This document shows positions 1-6,060 of a DNA stretch of 9,528 nt, one piece after another (position 1 is the first letter of the stretch; each line of letters opens with the position of its first letter). Both the position numbers and the translations under genes were made by a program. The DNA is from Jingyaoa shaoxingensis. Lineage in GTDB: Bacteria; Bacillota; Clostridia; Lachnospirales; Lachnospiraceae. The notes beneath the pieces were generated by a model. The model was given only the letters and a program-made list of their open reading frames with translations, did no database searches and had not been told where the DNA came from. The stretch lies in the NCBI RefSeq assembly GCF_014385005.1, contig NZ_JACRSZ010000033.1:1-9528 (forward strand), written 5' to 3'.

Positions 1-10
1 TAATGCCGGA

Positions 11-53
11 GGGAGTGGATTTTCCATTCCCTTCATTGCTTTTTCATGAAGGG
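11..53. repeat. Two adjoining hairpins beside oriT
   Basis: GGGAGTGGA (11-19) pairs with TCCATTCCC (23-31) through eight Watson-Crick pairs and one G-T pair around a TTT loop. CCCTTCAT (29-36) pairs perfectly with ATGAAGGG (46-53) around a 9-base loop. The two stems share bases 29-31, so they are mutually exclusive alternatives. The second stem ends inside the nic core, on the side that would become the leading strand. They may be relaxosome or termination-of-transfer structures, or a transcription terminator for something upstream of the window. Confidence 0.6.
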
Positions 54-81
54 CGCACTTATGGACAACCAGAGGTCGTCC
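50..81 (-). other. oriT: oriT, IncQ/MobQ-like origin of transfer
   Basis: Read on the minus strand, 61 down to 50 is TAAGTGCGCCCT, which from memory matches the nic core of IncQ-type (RSF1010/R1162, pTF1, pIP501-like) origins. One base 5' of it on that strand is an inverted repeat, GGACGACC-TCT-GGTTGTCC (81 to 63), pairing at 7 of 8 positions. The order hairpin, then TAAGTGCG|CCCT, is the IncQ arrangement. By analogy the nick would fall between the complements of 54 and 53, so transfer would lead toward lower coordinates and the relaxase gene would enter last, as is usual. The MobQ-type relaxase gene starts 250 bases away, which fits the pairing of site and enzyme. The exact nick position is inference. 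Confidence 0.85.
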
Positions 82-177
82 GTATAAGTTTGCCACAGGT
101 GGCAACCGGTCTGCGCTTATGCTTGCCGGGCTCGTTCCGTCGGCGGGGCTTTCAGCCAGACCTGCTCATGCCGCAGG

Positions 178-251
178 AGGCACTCTTCGCCAGAGGGGCG
201 CATTCCATGCAGGCTGTTATGCACAGGGCACTCTTACGCAGAGGGCGTTCC
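178..251 (+). repeat. Duplicated hairpin motif in the relaxase leader
   Basis: AGGCACTCTTCGCC... (178-206) and AGGGCACTCTTACGC... (225-251) are imperfect direct copies. Each forms a 4-bp stem around the same loop AGAGG: CGCC/GGCG at 188-191 and 197-200, and ACGC/GCGT at 236-239 and 245-248. The stem sequence changes while pairing and loop are kept. A third CAGAGG lies in the oriT hairpin at 70-75. The 1-331 stretch is more GC-rich than what follows. I see no convincing gene in it and read it as oriT plus an untranslated leader. Confidence 0.5.
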
Positions 252-331
252 GGCAGATACCATTTTCTTTTTGGGAAAACGTTACCTGCCGGAAATCAAA
301 GCCGGATACGGCAGAAAGGGGGAAACGGAGC

Positions 332-2053
332 ATGGCGATTTTTCATTATACAGTAAAGATTGTTGGACGCAGCAAAGGGAAATCCATCATATCAGCATCT
401 GCGTATCTCAATGGTGATGTGATGAAAAATGAAGAAACAGGCAGGATCAGCTACTACACTGCCAAAAAAGAAGTCGTTTATACCAGCCTGTTGATGTGTG
501 AAAATGCACCACAGGAATGGCTGAACGTACCTGCTGAAAATATCAGACGGTTTCAGAAATCTGCCCGATATAAAAGAGCAGATAACAAAGATGCTGCACT
601 GGGAAAATTTAAACTTACTTTTCAGAAACAGCGTTTATGGAATGAAGTTTTGAAGATTGAGAAGACCTCGGATGCACAACTCGGCAGGTCATTTGAATTT
701 TCGCTTCCGAAAGAATGGAGCCGACAGGAACAGATTGATTATACAACTGAATATATTCAAAAGACCTTTGTAGATAAGGGAATGTGTGCGGACTGGAGTA
801 TCCACGATAAAGGAGATGGAAATCCCCATGTGCATTTACTTGTGACGATGCGACCATTCAATCCAGACCACTCATGGGGGAACAAAGAAATCAAGGATTG
901 GGAGTTTGTCAGAGATGAAAATGGAAATATTGTGGTGGATGAATCCCATCCGGACTGGTGGCAGGATAAAAAGAACCCTGACCGTCATGGAATCCGAATC
1001 CCCGTACTTGATGAAAATGGAGTCCAGAAAGTCGGGACAAGGAACCGCAAACAGTGGAAACGTGTATTAACCGATGCTACCGGGTGGAACAATCCGAAAA
1101 ATTGTGAGCTATGGCGGAGCGAATGGGCAAACGTCTGTAATGCACATTTGAAAACGGAAAATCACATTGACCACCGTTCTTATGCAAGGCAGGGAAAATT
1201 AGAGATACCGACGATCCATGAGGGCGCAGATGCCAGAAAAATTGACGAGAAATTTCAAAACGGACAGACATCCTCTACTTCATGGAAAGTAGAGGAAAAC
1301 CAGATCATAAAAAGACAAAATGCACTGCTGGATAAAATACAGATTTCTTTTGGAAAAGTATCCAGTGCATTAACACAATGGAAGGAGCGATTGCGTGACA
1401 TTAGAAGAAAGCCGGGAAGTCATTCCCATGATGGAGACAATGATAAACCAGATCGAGGAACAGCAGAATCTTATGGCAGAGATGGTACAGGAATTGCAGG
1501 AACGGGACAGGCAGCTCCTGTCTTTTCAGGAGCAGAACCAGAGTTTAAAAAGCTTAAACAGCGAATTATCCAGGCTGCTAAATCTTTTGCCAGATACAGA
1601 AGAACTGCTCTCACAGATCGAGCAACAGAAAACCAGAATCGAACAGTTGGAAAACGAGAATCAGCAATGGCAGGAATTAACGCAGAAGCTGAACAACGAG
1701 AACAGCTTATTGCAGAAACAGAACAGCGAATTGCTGACCTTAAACAGCAGATAGAGAAAGCGAGGGAGATCGATGAGCGAATGCAGAAACTTAGAGAACG
1801 TCGGGCAGGTGGAAGAACTTCTGCTGATGACCGAACAGATGCAGGACGAACTGGATCAGAAAGACCAGACAATCCAGGAACTAAACAGGCAGCTAAGCGA
1901 ATCGCTGACCTTGAACGAGAAATTGAACAGCGAAAACAGAGCCGAGAATATCGAAGCATTGCGGACAAGATTAAGGCAAACAGAGGAACGATTGACCAGC
2001 GAGACAGACAGCAGGAAAAGAGCCGACGCAGAAGCCGTGGCATGGAAATTTAA
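332..2053 (+). CDS. MobA/MobL family relaxase (MobQ type)
   Basis: A 573-residue conjugative relaxase expected to nick oriT at 50-61 and stay covalently bound to the 5' end through a tyrosine. The N-terminus MAIFHYTVKIVGRSKG and the segment ISASAYLNG (20-28) fit family motif I; Y25 or the N-terminal Y6 is the likely catalytic residue. IHDKGDGNPHVHLL (157-170) is the metal-binding HxDxxxxNxHxH motif, with H158, N164, H166 and H168. LWNEVLKIEKTSDAQLGRSF (102-121) is another family-typical block. From about residue 355 the protein is charged, coiled-coil-like helix and shares its DNA with the overlapping frame that starts at 1395. ATG 332 is chosen because it gives the canonical N-terminus and has an AAAGGGGGAAACGGAG leader; the frame stays open further upstream, but that stretch has no family match. 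Two similar helix segments, RIADLKQQIE and RIADLEREIE, come from a DNA repeat 171 bases apart. A self-mobilizing rather than self-conjugative element is inferred, since no type IV secretion genes are visible. Confidence 0.93.
   Translation: MAIFHYTVKIVGRSKGKSIISASAYLNGDVMKNEETGRISYYTAKKEVVYTSLLMCENAPQEWLNVPAENIRRFQKSARYKRADNKDAALGKFKLTFQKQRLWNEVLKIEKTSDAQLGRSFEFSLPKEWSRQEQIDYTTEYIQKTFVDKGMCADWSIHDKGDGNPHVHLLVTMRPFNPDHSWGNKEIKDWEFVRDENGNIVVDESHPDWWQDKKNPDRHGIRIPVLDENGVQKVGTRNRKQWKRVLTDATGWNNPKNCELWRSEWANVCNAHLKTENHIDHRSYARQGKLEIPTIHEGADARKIDEKFQNGQTSSTSWKVEENQIIKRQNALLDKIQISFGKVSSALTQWKERLRDIRRKPGSHSHDGDNDKPDRGTAESYGRDGTGIAGTGQAAPVFSGAEPEFKKLKQRIIQAAKSFARYRRTALTDRATENQNRTVGKRESAMAGINAEAEQREQLIAETEQRIADLKQQIEKAREIDERMQKLRERRAGGRTSADDRTDAGRTGSERPDNPGTKQAAKRIADLEREIEQRKQSREYRSIADKIKANRGTIDQRDRQQEKSRRRSRGMEI
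1395..1754 (+). CDS. N-terminal part of overlapping coiled-coil protein, ended by amber codon
   Basis: This frame lies wholly inside the relaxase gene, in another frame. It starts at GTG 1395 with GAAGGAG (1381-1387) seven bases upstream, and encodes 119 residues beginning MTLEESREVIPMMETMINQI. The protein is almost pure leucine/glutamine/glutamate coiled coil with many ELxxENxxL-like heptads. It stops at TAG 1752-1754. The same frame reopens at once and continues to 2741 as more coiled coil plus a membrane domain, so the ancestral gene was very probably a single frame of about 448 codons. Similar relaxase-overlapping coiled-coil membrane genes follow mobA/L in other clostridial elements, as I remember them. 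The present product may be a truncated fragment, or the first half of a split protein if translation restarts at 1773. Confidence 0.6.
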   Translation: MTLEESREVIPMMETMINQIEEQQNLMAEMVQELQERDRQLLSFQEQNQSLKSLNSELSRLLNLLPDTEELLSQIEQQKTRIEQLENENQQWQELTQKLNNENSLLQKQNSELLTLNSR

Positions 2054-2741
2054 GTATGAAAAAGCAGAGCAGGAAAAACTTTATGCACAGACACACCAAA
2101 AGACGGTAGAGGTAGCTGTTGAGAAAAAAGTGCCTTATGAGAAATGTGAAAAATGTGACCGTACTGCTTACCGGAAAGCAAAAGAAAAATGCGATAGCCG
2201 TAAAAGCCAGTTAGAAAAGAAATATAAAAATATGACGATTGGTTATGAAAGTATCTTGTTTCTACTGGCATGGTACAGCATAACAACAACACTGTTTACT
2301 GCGATTCTTTCGCCGGTTTTCCTTAACGACTGTATCGTCTTTTTCGGTGCGTTAGGAAAAGGAATGGGAAGTTTATTTCGGGAGTTTGTGACAGGTGCAG
2401 ACTCTTTCGGACAGTTAAGCAGTGGAATACCTAACAGTATTCTTTCCGGGATTGTGTACTGGCTGATTGCCGGTACTGTCATGGCAATTTTATTCGTAAT
2501 AACCGGGTGGCTGATAATCGGGATTGGTTATCAGGTAGGAAAAATCTACCGGAAATATTGTTGGGATATCATCAGTATCGTGGTAGCGATAACGAGTACA
2601 GCTGTTGTAATTTACTTTGGAGAATGGATTAAAAACGCTAATCCGATAAATCTTATTGTATTGCTATTACTGTCGCATATTATTTATATTGGAATCAGAT
2701 GTTATGTGAAAGACTGGATGGAAGAACGAGGATATTATTAA
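1773..2741 (+). CDS. Coiled-coil, four-helix membrane protein downstream of relaxase (DUF6040-like?)
   Basis: 322 residues in the same frame as 1395-1754. ATG 1773 has GAGGGAG at 1762-1768 four bases ahead, so restart after the amber codon at 1752 is possible. Residues 11-110 are coiled coil (VEELLLMTEQMQDELDQK and on). C125, C128 and C140 sit in KCEKCDRTAYRKAKEKC, a possible metal or disulfide site. Four hydrophobic stretches follow, at about 160-182, 223-255, 265-283 and 292-310, with the sequence FGEWI between the last two. Bases 1773-2053 also encode the relaxase C-terminus. The location after a relaxase suggests a mobilization accessory role at the membrane, but no function is known to me. 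It resembles a conserved family following MobA/L in Clostridia, which I recall as DUF6040; that name is uncertain. It could also be read as the 3' part of a pseudogene. Confidence 0.75.
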   Translation: MSECRNLENVGQVEELLLMTEQMQDELDQKDQTIQELNRQLSESLTLNEKLNSENRAENIEALRTRLRQTEERLTSETDSRKRADAEAVAWKFKYEKAEQEKLYAQTHQKTVEVAVEKKVPYEKCEKCDRTAYRKAKEKCDSRKSQLEKKYKNMTIGYESILFLLAWYSITTTLFTAILSPVFLNDCIVFFGALGKGMGSLFREFVTGADSFGQLSSGIPNSILSGIVYWLIAGTVMAILFVITGWLIIGIGYQVGKIYRKYCWDIISIVVAITSTAVVIYFGEWIKNANPINLIVLLLLSHIIYIGIRCYVKDWMEERGYY

Positions 2742-2743
2742 AA

Positions 2744-2777
2744 GAGGATAGGGAAATTTCATAATCTTCCTGTCCTT
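2744..2777 (+). terminator. Hairpin after the mobilization genes, weak terminator candidate
   Basis: AGGATAGGGAA (2745-2755) pairs with TTCCTGTCCT (2767-2776), with one T-G pair and a bulged G at 2753, three bases after the preceding stop codon. There is no T run behind it, so termination is only suggested by position and stem strength. Confidence 0.4.
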
Positions 2778-2827
2778 AGTAAGGGACTATTGATTGTTTA
2801 TATAAAGAAAAAGTATATAAATAAATC

Positions 2828-2880
2828 TTGACAATTAGTACGAACGCGGACTATACTATAAAAGTCCGGATTCGTACTAA
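2828..2880 (+). promoter_or_regulatory. marR-MATE promoter with two-site operator
   Basis: TTGACA (2828-2833) and TATACT (2852-2857), 18 bases apart, form a near-consensus sigma-A promoter. A large dyad covers it: TTAGTACGAA (2835-2844) and TTCGTACTAA (2871-2880) are perfect inverse copies, with inner arms CGGACT and AGTCCG. Each half is itself a pseudo-palindrome: TAGTACG-AACG-CGGACTA (2836-2853) lies between -35 and -10, and AAGTCCG-GATT-CGTACTA (2862-2879) covers the expected start region. The centres are 26 bp apart. The natural reading is autorepression by the MarR protein encoded just downstream. Confidence 0.8.
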
Positions 2881-2896
2881 TTTAAGGAGAAAAAAG

Positions 2897-3355
2897 ATGA
2901 GAAAAGATAATAATATGATAATACAGTTGCAACGATATTATGCTTTATGGAAAGAATGTACAGCAATGTATGAGGAATGGTCAAAGGATCAGGGACTGTC
3001 TTCAAATGGAGTTTTTGCTTTGTATTCATTTTATGAAAGTAATGGAAGATGCACGCAGAAAATGATAAGTGAAAAATGGAATATACCTAAGCAAACGGTA
3101 AATACGATACTAAAAGATTTTCAGAAAAAAGGATACATCAATATGGTATCTGATGATTCAGACAAGAGAAATAAGCTGATATGCCTCACAGAATCAGGAA
3201 TGGAATATACGAAAGATATCATAGAAAAACTGCACTCAAAAGAAATATATGTAATCGAAAAAATGGGATTAGAGAATATAGAAAGTCTTAATGATAATAC
3301 AGAGCTGTTTATCAGACTTTTCAAGGAAGGAGATTGTAAGAAAAATGAATCATAA
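2897..3355 (+). CDS. MarR family transcriptional regulator of the efflux pump
   Basis: 152 residues, a usual MarR length. The winged helix-turn-helix spans roughly residues 50-100: helix pair CTQKMISEKWNIPKQTVNTI (52-71), then the wing SDDSDKRNKLICLTESG with the family D-x-R signature at D89/R91. The flanking helices would form the dimer interface. The start is ATG 2897, with AAGGAGA (2884-2890) six bases ahead; a longer frame from 2828 is rejected because it begins in the -35 hexamer. The gene overlaps the MATE gene by 11 bases, so the two are translated as one operon. The layout is like staphylococcal mepR-mepA, where a MarR-type repressor controls itself and a MATE pump and is released by pump substrates. 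That regulation is inferred here from the operator at 2835-2880. The inducer is unknown. Confidence 0.88.
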   Translation: MRKDNNMIIQLQRYYALWKECTAMYEEWSKDQGLSSNGVFALYSFYESNGRCTQKMISEKWNIPKQTVNTILKDFQKKGYINMVSDDSDKRNKLICLTESGMEYTKDIIEKLHSKEIYVIEKMGLENIESLNDNTELFIRLFKEGDCKKNES

Positions 3356-4664
3356 ATCATTATTTTTTAAATATGTTATTCCATCTATTATAGCATTTGC
3401 ATTATCAGGAATATATGCGATAGTGGATGGATATTTTGTAGGCAATACCATAGGAGATGCTGGACTTTCGGCTATTAATATTGCATATCCGATTGTGGCT
3501 TTGATTCAGGCTCTTGGAACAGGAATTGGTATGGGAGGAGCTGTTTATTACTCAATTAATGCAGCAGAAAAGAAAGGAAAACGGGCAGAAGAATTTATTG
3601 CTACAAGCTGGTGGCTTCTTGTAATAGTAAGTGTTATCAGTACCATAATTATTTACTCCTTTTCGTCTAAAATTTTAGGATTGCTTGGAGCAGATGGAAT
3701 TATATTAACAAATGCGACAGATTATATCAAAATTATAGCACTTGGAGCAATATTGCAGATTCTTGGAACTGGAATGATGCCATTCATTAGAAATTATGGA
3801 AACTCTTTCTGGTCAATGTTTGCGATGGTTGGTGGATTCATAACCAATATTGTTCTGGATTTTATCTTTGTATGGATATATGAAATGGGCATGAAAGGTG
3901 CAGCCACAGCTACAATAGCCGGACAGGGTGTGACTGCAGCAATTGCAATCATATACGCATTATATAATAAAAAGTTTTATGTGTATGTATCCTTAAAAAA
4001 TGTAAAAGAAATGTGTGGCGCTATATTCAGAGTAGGTCTTGCACCATTTGGGCTAGCATTGACTCCTAATATTTCATTGGTGTTTATAAACCGATTCTCC
4101 GCTTCTTATGGGGGAGAAAAAGCTATTGCAACTTATGCATGTGTATCCTATATTATCTGTATCATATATCTCATATTGCAGGGCGTAGGTGATGGAAGTC
4201 AACCTTTAATGAGCCGTTTTTATGGTGAGAAGGATCAAGAAAGCCTGAGAGGAGTTCAGAGAATGGCATACATTTTTGCAATAATTCTTGCTGTTTGTGG
4301 TGGAATTATCATGTATGTAAACAGAGCAAATATTGGAGGGGTTTTCGGAGCTTCTTATGAAGTAAGTATTGAGATTTCTAAAATTGTACCTATATTTTTA
4401 GTGTCATTACCATTTGTTGCGATTACCAGAATAGCGACAGCTGGATTTTATGCTACTGAAAAAAGTGGATTGTCATACATTCTTACATTCATTGAACCAG
4501 TATTGATGCTGATATTTATGCTTGTTTTACCACCTTTATTTGGTGGACAGATTATGATATGGTGGAGTACGGTATTGGCACGTGTTTTTTCAGCGATTCT
4601 GGCATTCATACTAATAAAATATTGCGAAAAGGGAGATTTGCAATATGGAATACAGAAAATTTAA
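3345..4664 (+). CDS. MATE family efflux transporter
   Basis: 439 residues with about 12 hydrophobic segments and little else, the expected size for a MATE antiporter. The N-terminus (FFKYVIPSIIAFALSGIYAI) followed by VDGYFVGNTIGDAGLSAINI is typical of the MepA-like clostridial branch. The second half repeats the fold (FRVGLAPFGLALTPNISLVF, then LQGVGDGSQPLMSRFYGEKD). Such proteins export cationic drugs and other small molecules across the cytoplasmic membrane using a Na+ or H+ gradient. ATG 3345 lies within the end of marR; AGGAAGGAGA (3324-3333) is the ribosome binding site, with a longish 11-base spacer. Transcription probably comes from 2828 and ends at the terminator at 4712. The substrate cannot be told from sequence. 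The DNA is more AT-rich than the relaxase and radical SAM genes, which suggests a separate origin. Confidence 0.93.
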   Translation: MNHKSLFFKYVIPSIIAFALSGIYAIVDGYFVGNTIGDAGLSAINIAYPIVALIQALGTGIGMGGAVYYSINAAEKKGKRAEEFIATSWWLLVIVSVISTIIIYSFSSKILGLLGADGIILTNATDYIKIIALGAILQILGTGMMPFIRNYGNSFWSMFAMVGGFITNIVLDFIFVWIYEMGMKGAATATIAGQGVTAAIAIIYALYNKKFYVYVSLKNVKEMCGAIFRVGLAPFGLALTPNISLVFINRFSASYGGEKAIATYACVSYIICIIYLILQGVGDGSQPLMSRFYGEKDQESLRGVQRMAYIFAIILAVCGGIIMYVNRANIGGVFGASYEVSIEISKIVPIFLVSLPFVAITRIATAGFYATEKSGLSYILTFIEPVLMLIFMLVLPPLFGGQIMIWWSTVLARVFSAILAFILIKYCEKGDLQYGIQKI

Positions 4665-4711
4665 CAATCAGATAGTAGCAAGAATAATCTAGGTTTATCT
4701 ATTGTATTTTT

Positions 4712-4745
4712 AAGGACAGCCTCATAGCAATAGGGCTGTCCTTTT
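4712..4745 (+). terminator. Intrinsic terminator after the MATE gene
   Basis: AAGGACAGCC (4712-4721) and GGCTGTCCTT (4734-4743) form a perfect 10-bp stem with a 12-base loop, followed by a short T run (4742-4745). The U tract favours + strand termination. Confidence 0.85.
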
Positions 4746-4797
4746 AAAATTATGAAGCTAATTTTTAATAAATTCTAGTAGATTTTGATTGGAATAA

Positions 4798-5034
4798 TCA
4801 TAACTCTAATGAATCTTCAGCATCTACCCACATCTGTAAATTCCCATCAAGATATAACCTTGCATATTCTAATGGCTCATCGATTGCAAGCGATGTCAAA
4901 GCACAATCAGATCCAGGTGTGGTTCTTAAATTTTTTTCTGCTTCCCAACAATCAATACGGAGTATATAGCCCGTATTAGTATATACATCAATGCTGTTGC
5001 ACTGTGGATTGTATTCTGCAAATATTGTTCTCAT
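4798..5034 (-). CDS. Small conserved hypothetical protein (DUF6061-like?)
   Basis: 78 residues beginning MRTIFAEYNPQCNSIDVYTN. The start is taken at 5034 because AAGGAGAT (complement of 5043-5050) lies eight bases ahead; an in-frame ATG at 5055 lies upstream of that binding site. There is no signal peptide, membrane helix or known catalytic motif. The protein opens with alternating strand-like segments (SIDVYTNTGYILRIDCWEAE) and ends with PLEYARLYLDGNLQMWVDA. It resembles the short clostridial proteins I recall as DUF6061, with a PLEYxxLxLxG ending, but this is from memory and unconfirmed. It stands alone on the minus strand, tail-to-tail with the MATE gene. No clear promoter is visible. The function is unknown. 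Confidence 0.65.
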   Translation of the reverse strand: MRTIFAEYNPQCNSIDVYTNTGYILRIDCWEAEKNLRTTPGSDCALTSLAIDEPLEYARLYLDGNLQMWVDAEDSLEL

Positions 5035-5119
5035 CGTATCCCATCTCCTTATCATTTAATCAATCAGTAGTAGCAAAAATTAAGAAGCATTTCAATCAGT
5101 TCACCATGTCACTTTTATT

Positions 5120-5224
5120 TTGTGTTATACTGTCTTATAGATTTTTCTTGCCCTTGTATTTGCCCTTATCAGAGTGCATAAACACTGATGGGACGATATA
5201 ACACAAGGGAAATAATAAGGGAAA
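5120..5224. repeat. Structured intergenic block with nested inverted and 12-bp-spaced repeats
   Basis: TTGTGTTATA (5120-5129) and TATAACACAA (5197-5206) are perfect inverse copies. Inside, GTC/GAC (5132-5134, 5192-5194) and ATCAGAGTG/CACTGAT (from 5168 and from 5183) also pair. TTGCCCTT occurs at 5148 and 5160, and AAGGGAAA at 5205 and 5217; both pairs have start-to-start spacing of 12 bases and the two pairs face each other. The block contains no credible gene on either strand. It could be an att-like recombinase arm region, a MITE relic or a regulator binding array. Confidence 0.55.
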
Positions 5225-5263
5225 GCTCACCTGCGACAAATCCAGTGTTTTCAAGGGGGTGCG

Positions 5264-5303
5264 AAGAATTTAATAATAAAATATAACAGTTATTAAATTT
5301 CTT
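5264..5303. promoter_or_regulatory. AT-rich dyad upstream of the S51 peptidase gene
   Basis: AAGAATTTAATAA (5264-5276) is matched inversely by TTATTAAATT-T-CTT (5290-5303), 13 pairs with one bulged T. The spacer holds TATAAC (5284-5287 plus context), a possible -10 element. No clear -35 is visible. It could be an operator or an mRNA leader hairpin. Confidence 0.4.
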
Positions 5304-5347
5304 AAAACAGGTGAAATCTCAATCGGGATTTATAAAGGAGAATATTG

Positions 5348-5950
5348 ATGAAACTATTTTTATGTTCGCATTTTTCAAGTGTAGGAAGTCTGATAAAGGA
5401 AGAAATTGAAAATAAGAAAGTCGCATTTATTCCAACAGCTTCGCTGCGTGAAGGCTACACCGGTTATGTCGGCTCGGCTCGAAAATTATTCAAAAAGTTG
5501 GGAGCAATCGTAACTGAAATTGATATTTCAACGGAGGCTTATTCAACGATACAGTCTGTTTTTGAAGATGCAGATGTGATATATTTTACCGGCGGAAATT
5601 CTTTTTTTCTTATGGACCGGCTCCGTAAAACGGGAACTGATGGGCTGCTGAAAAAGGAATTGGCAAATGGAAAATTGATGATCGGCGAGTCGGCAGGCGC
5701 AATTATATGCGCTCCAAGCATCCAATATATCCAGCAAATGGATGAAAAGCCGGAGGATTACTCACAAGAAGATGATGCAGGGCTTGATTTGATTGATTTC
5801 TATGTTCTTCCGCATTATCTTACAGCACCATTTAAGAAAGTTACCGAGAAAATAATGACTGAGTTTTCGGATTTGAATCTATGCCCAATTAACAACCGTC
5901 AGGGAATTGTAATTGACGGTGAAGGTTCAAAGGTTATTTGCAAAGACTAA
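5348..5950 (+). CDS. Peptidase S51-like / type 1 glutamine amidotransferase-like protein
   Basis: 200 residues with the fold and motifs of the peptidase E (S51) family, cytoplasmic serine hydrolases of which dipeptidase PepE cleaves N-terminal Asp. Visible features are KVAFIPTAS (24-32), the oxyanion-type loop YFTGGN (79-84), the nucleophile elbow GESAGAII (113-120) with S115, and VLPHY (153-157) with H156 at the position of the catalytic histidine. The acid is probably among the D residues at 142-150. The start is ATG 5348, with AAGGAG (5335-5340) seven bases ahead; the TTG at 5345 is too close. There is no signal peptide. The length is slightly under the roughly 210-230 usual for the family. 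It stands alone between a structured leader and the terminator at 6003. The real substrate is unknown, and many Gram-positive members lack a proven activity. Confidence 0.85.
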   Translation: MKLFLCSHFSSVGSLIKEEIENKKVAFIPTASLREGYTGYVGSARKLFKKLGAIVTEIDISTEAYSTIQSVFEDADVIYFTGGNSFFLMDRLRKTGTDGLLKKELANGKLMIGESAGAIICAPSIQYIQQMDEKPEDYSQEDDAGLDLIDFYVLPHYLTAPFKKVTEKIMTEFSDLNLCPINNRQGIVIDGEGSKVICKD

Positions 5951-6002
5951 TTTGAAAATTCTTGTTTGAAAAATTGAGAAAACGTAATATTGAACAAAAA
6001 AG

Positions 6003-6041
6003 AAATGCACAGTTCTTAGCTTATCGTGAACTGTGCATTTT
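6003..6041. terminator. Bidirectional intrinsic terminator between S51 and cupin genes
   Basis: AAATGCACAGTTC (6003-6015) and GAACTGTGCATTT (6028-6040) form a perfect 13-bp stem around a 12-base loop. On the + strand the stem runs into a T tract; on the minus strand the complement of AAAAAAG at 5997-6002 supplies T residues. It serves both converging genes. Confidence 0.92.
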
Positions 6042-6060
6042 TGTAAATAAATACTTTTAA

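Larger units (their letters stand above)
4665..5080. repeat. Imperfect direct repeat pair flanking the small minus-strand gene
   Basis: CAATCAGATAGTAGCAAGAA (from 4665, next base T) and CAATCAGTAGTAGCAAAAAT (5061-5080) match at 19 of 21 aligned positions with one gap and one mismatch. The first copy directly follows the MATE stop codon and the second lies just upstream of the minus-strand gene. They may be the scar of an insertion or deletion event; chance is not excluded. Confidence 0.4.

Noticed and set aside
119..331. N-terminal extension of the relaxase by 71 residues
   Set aside because: The canonical MobA/L N-terminus begins at ATG 332 with its own purine-rich site; the extension is translated leader repeats.
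3..356. 117-codon open frame across the oriT region
   Set aside because: It runs through the oriT hairpins and GC-rich leader, has no family resemblance, and ends inside the relaxase gene. An accidental open frame is the better reading.
1471..2043. 190-codon minus-strand open frame
   Set aside because: Shadow of the repetitive coiled-coil codons: a Ser/Arg/Leu-rich sequence with no family match. Two + strand frames already explain this DNA.
2828..2896. Upstream start for the efflux MarR gene
   Set aside because: The TTG at 2828 is the promoter -35 hexamer and the extension would translate the operator; ATG 2897 has a proper ribosome binding site.
5004..5260. Short frames on either strand through the structured intergenic block
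   Set aside because: They are composed of repeat sequence, lack ribosome binding sites and show no protein family features.
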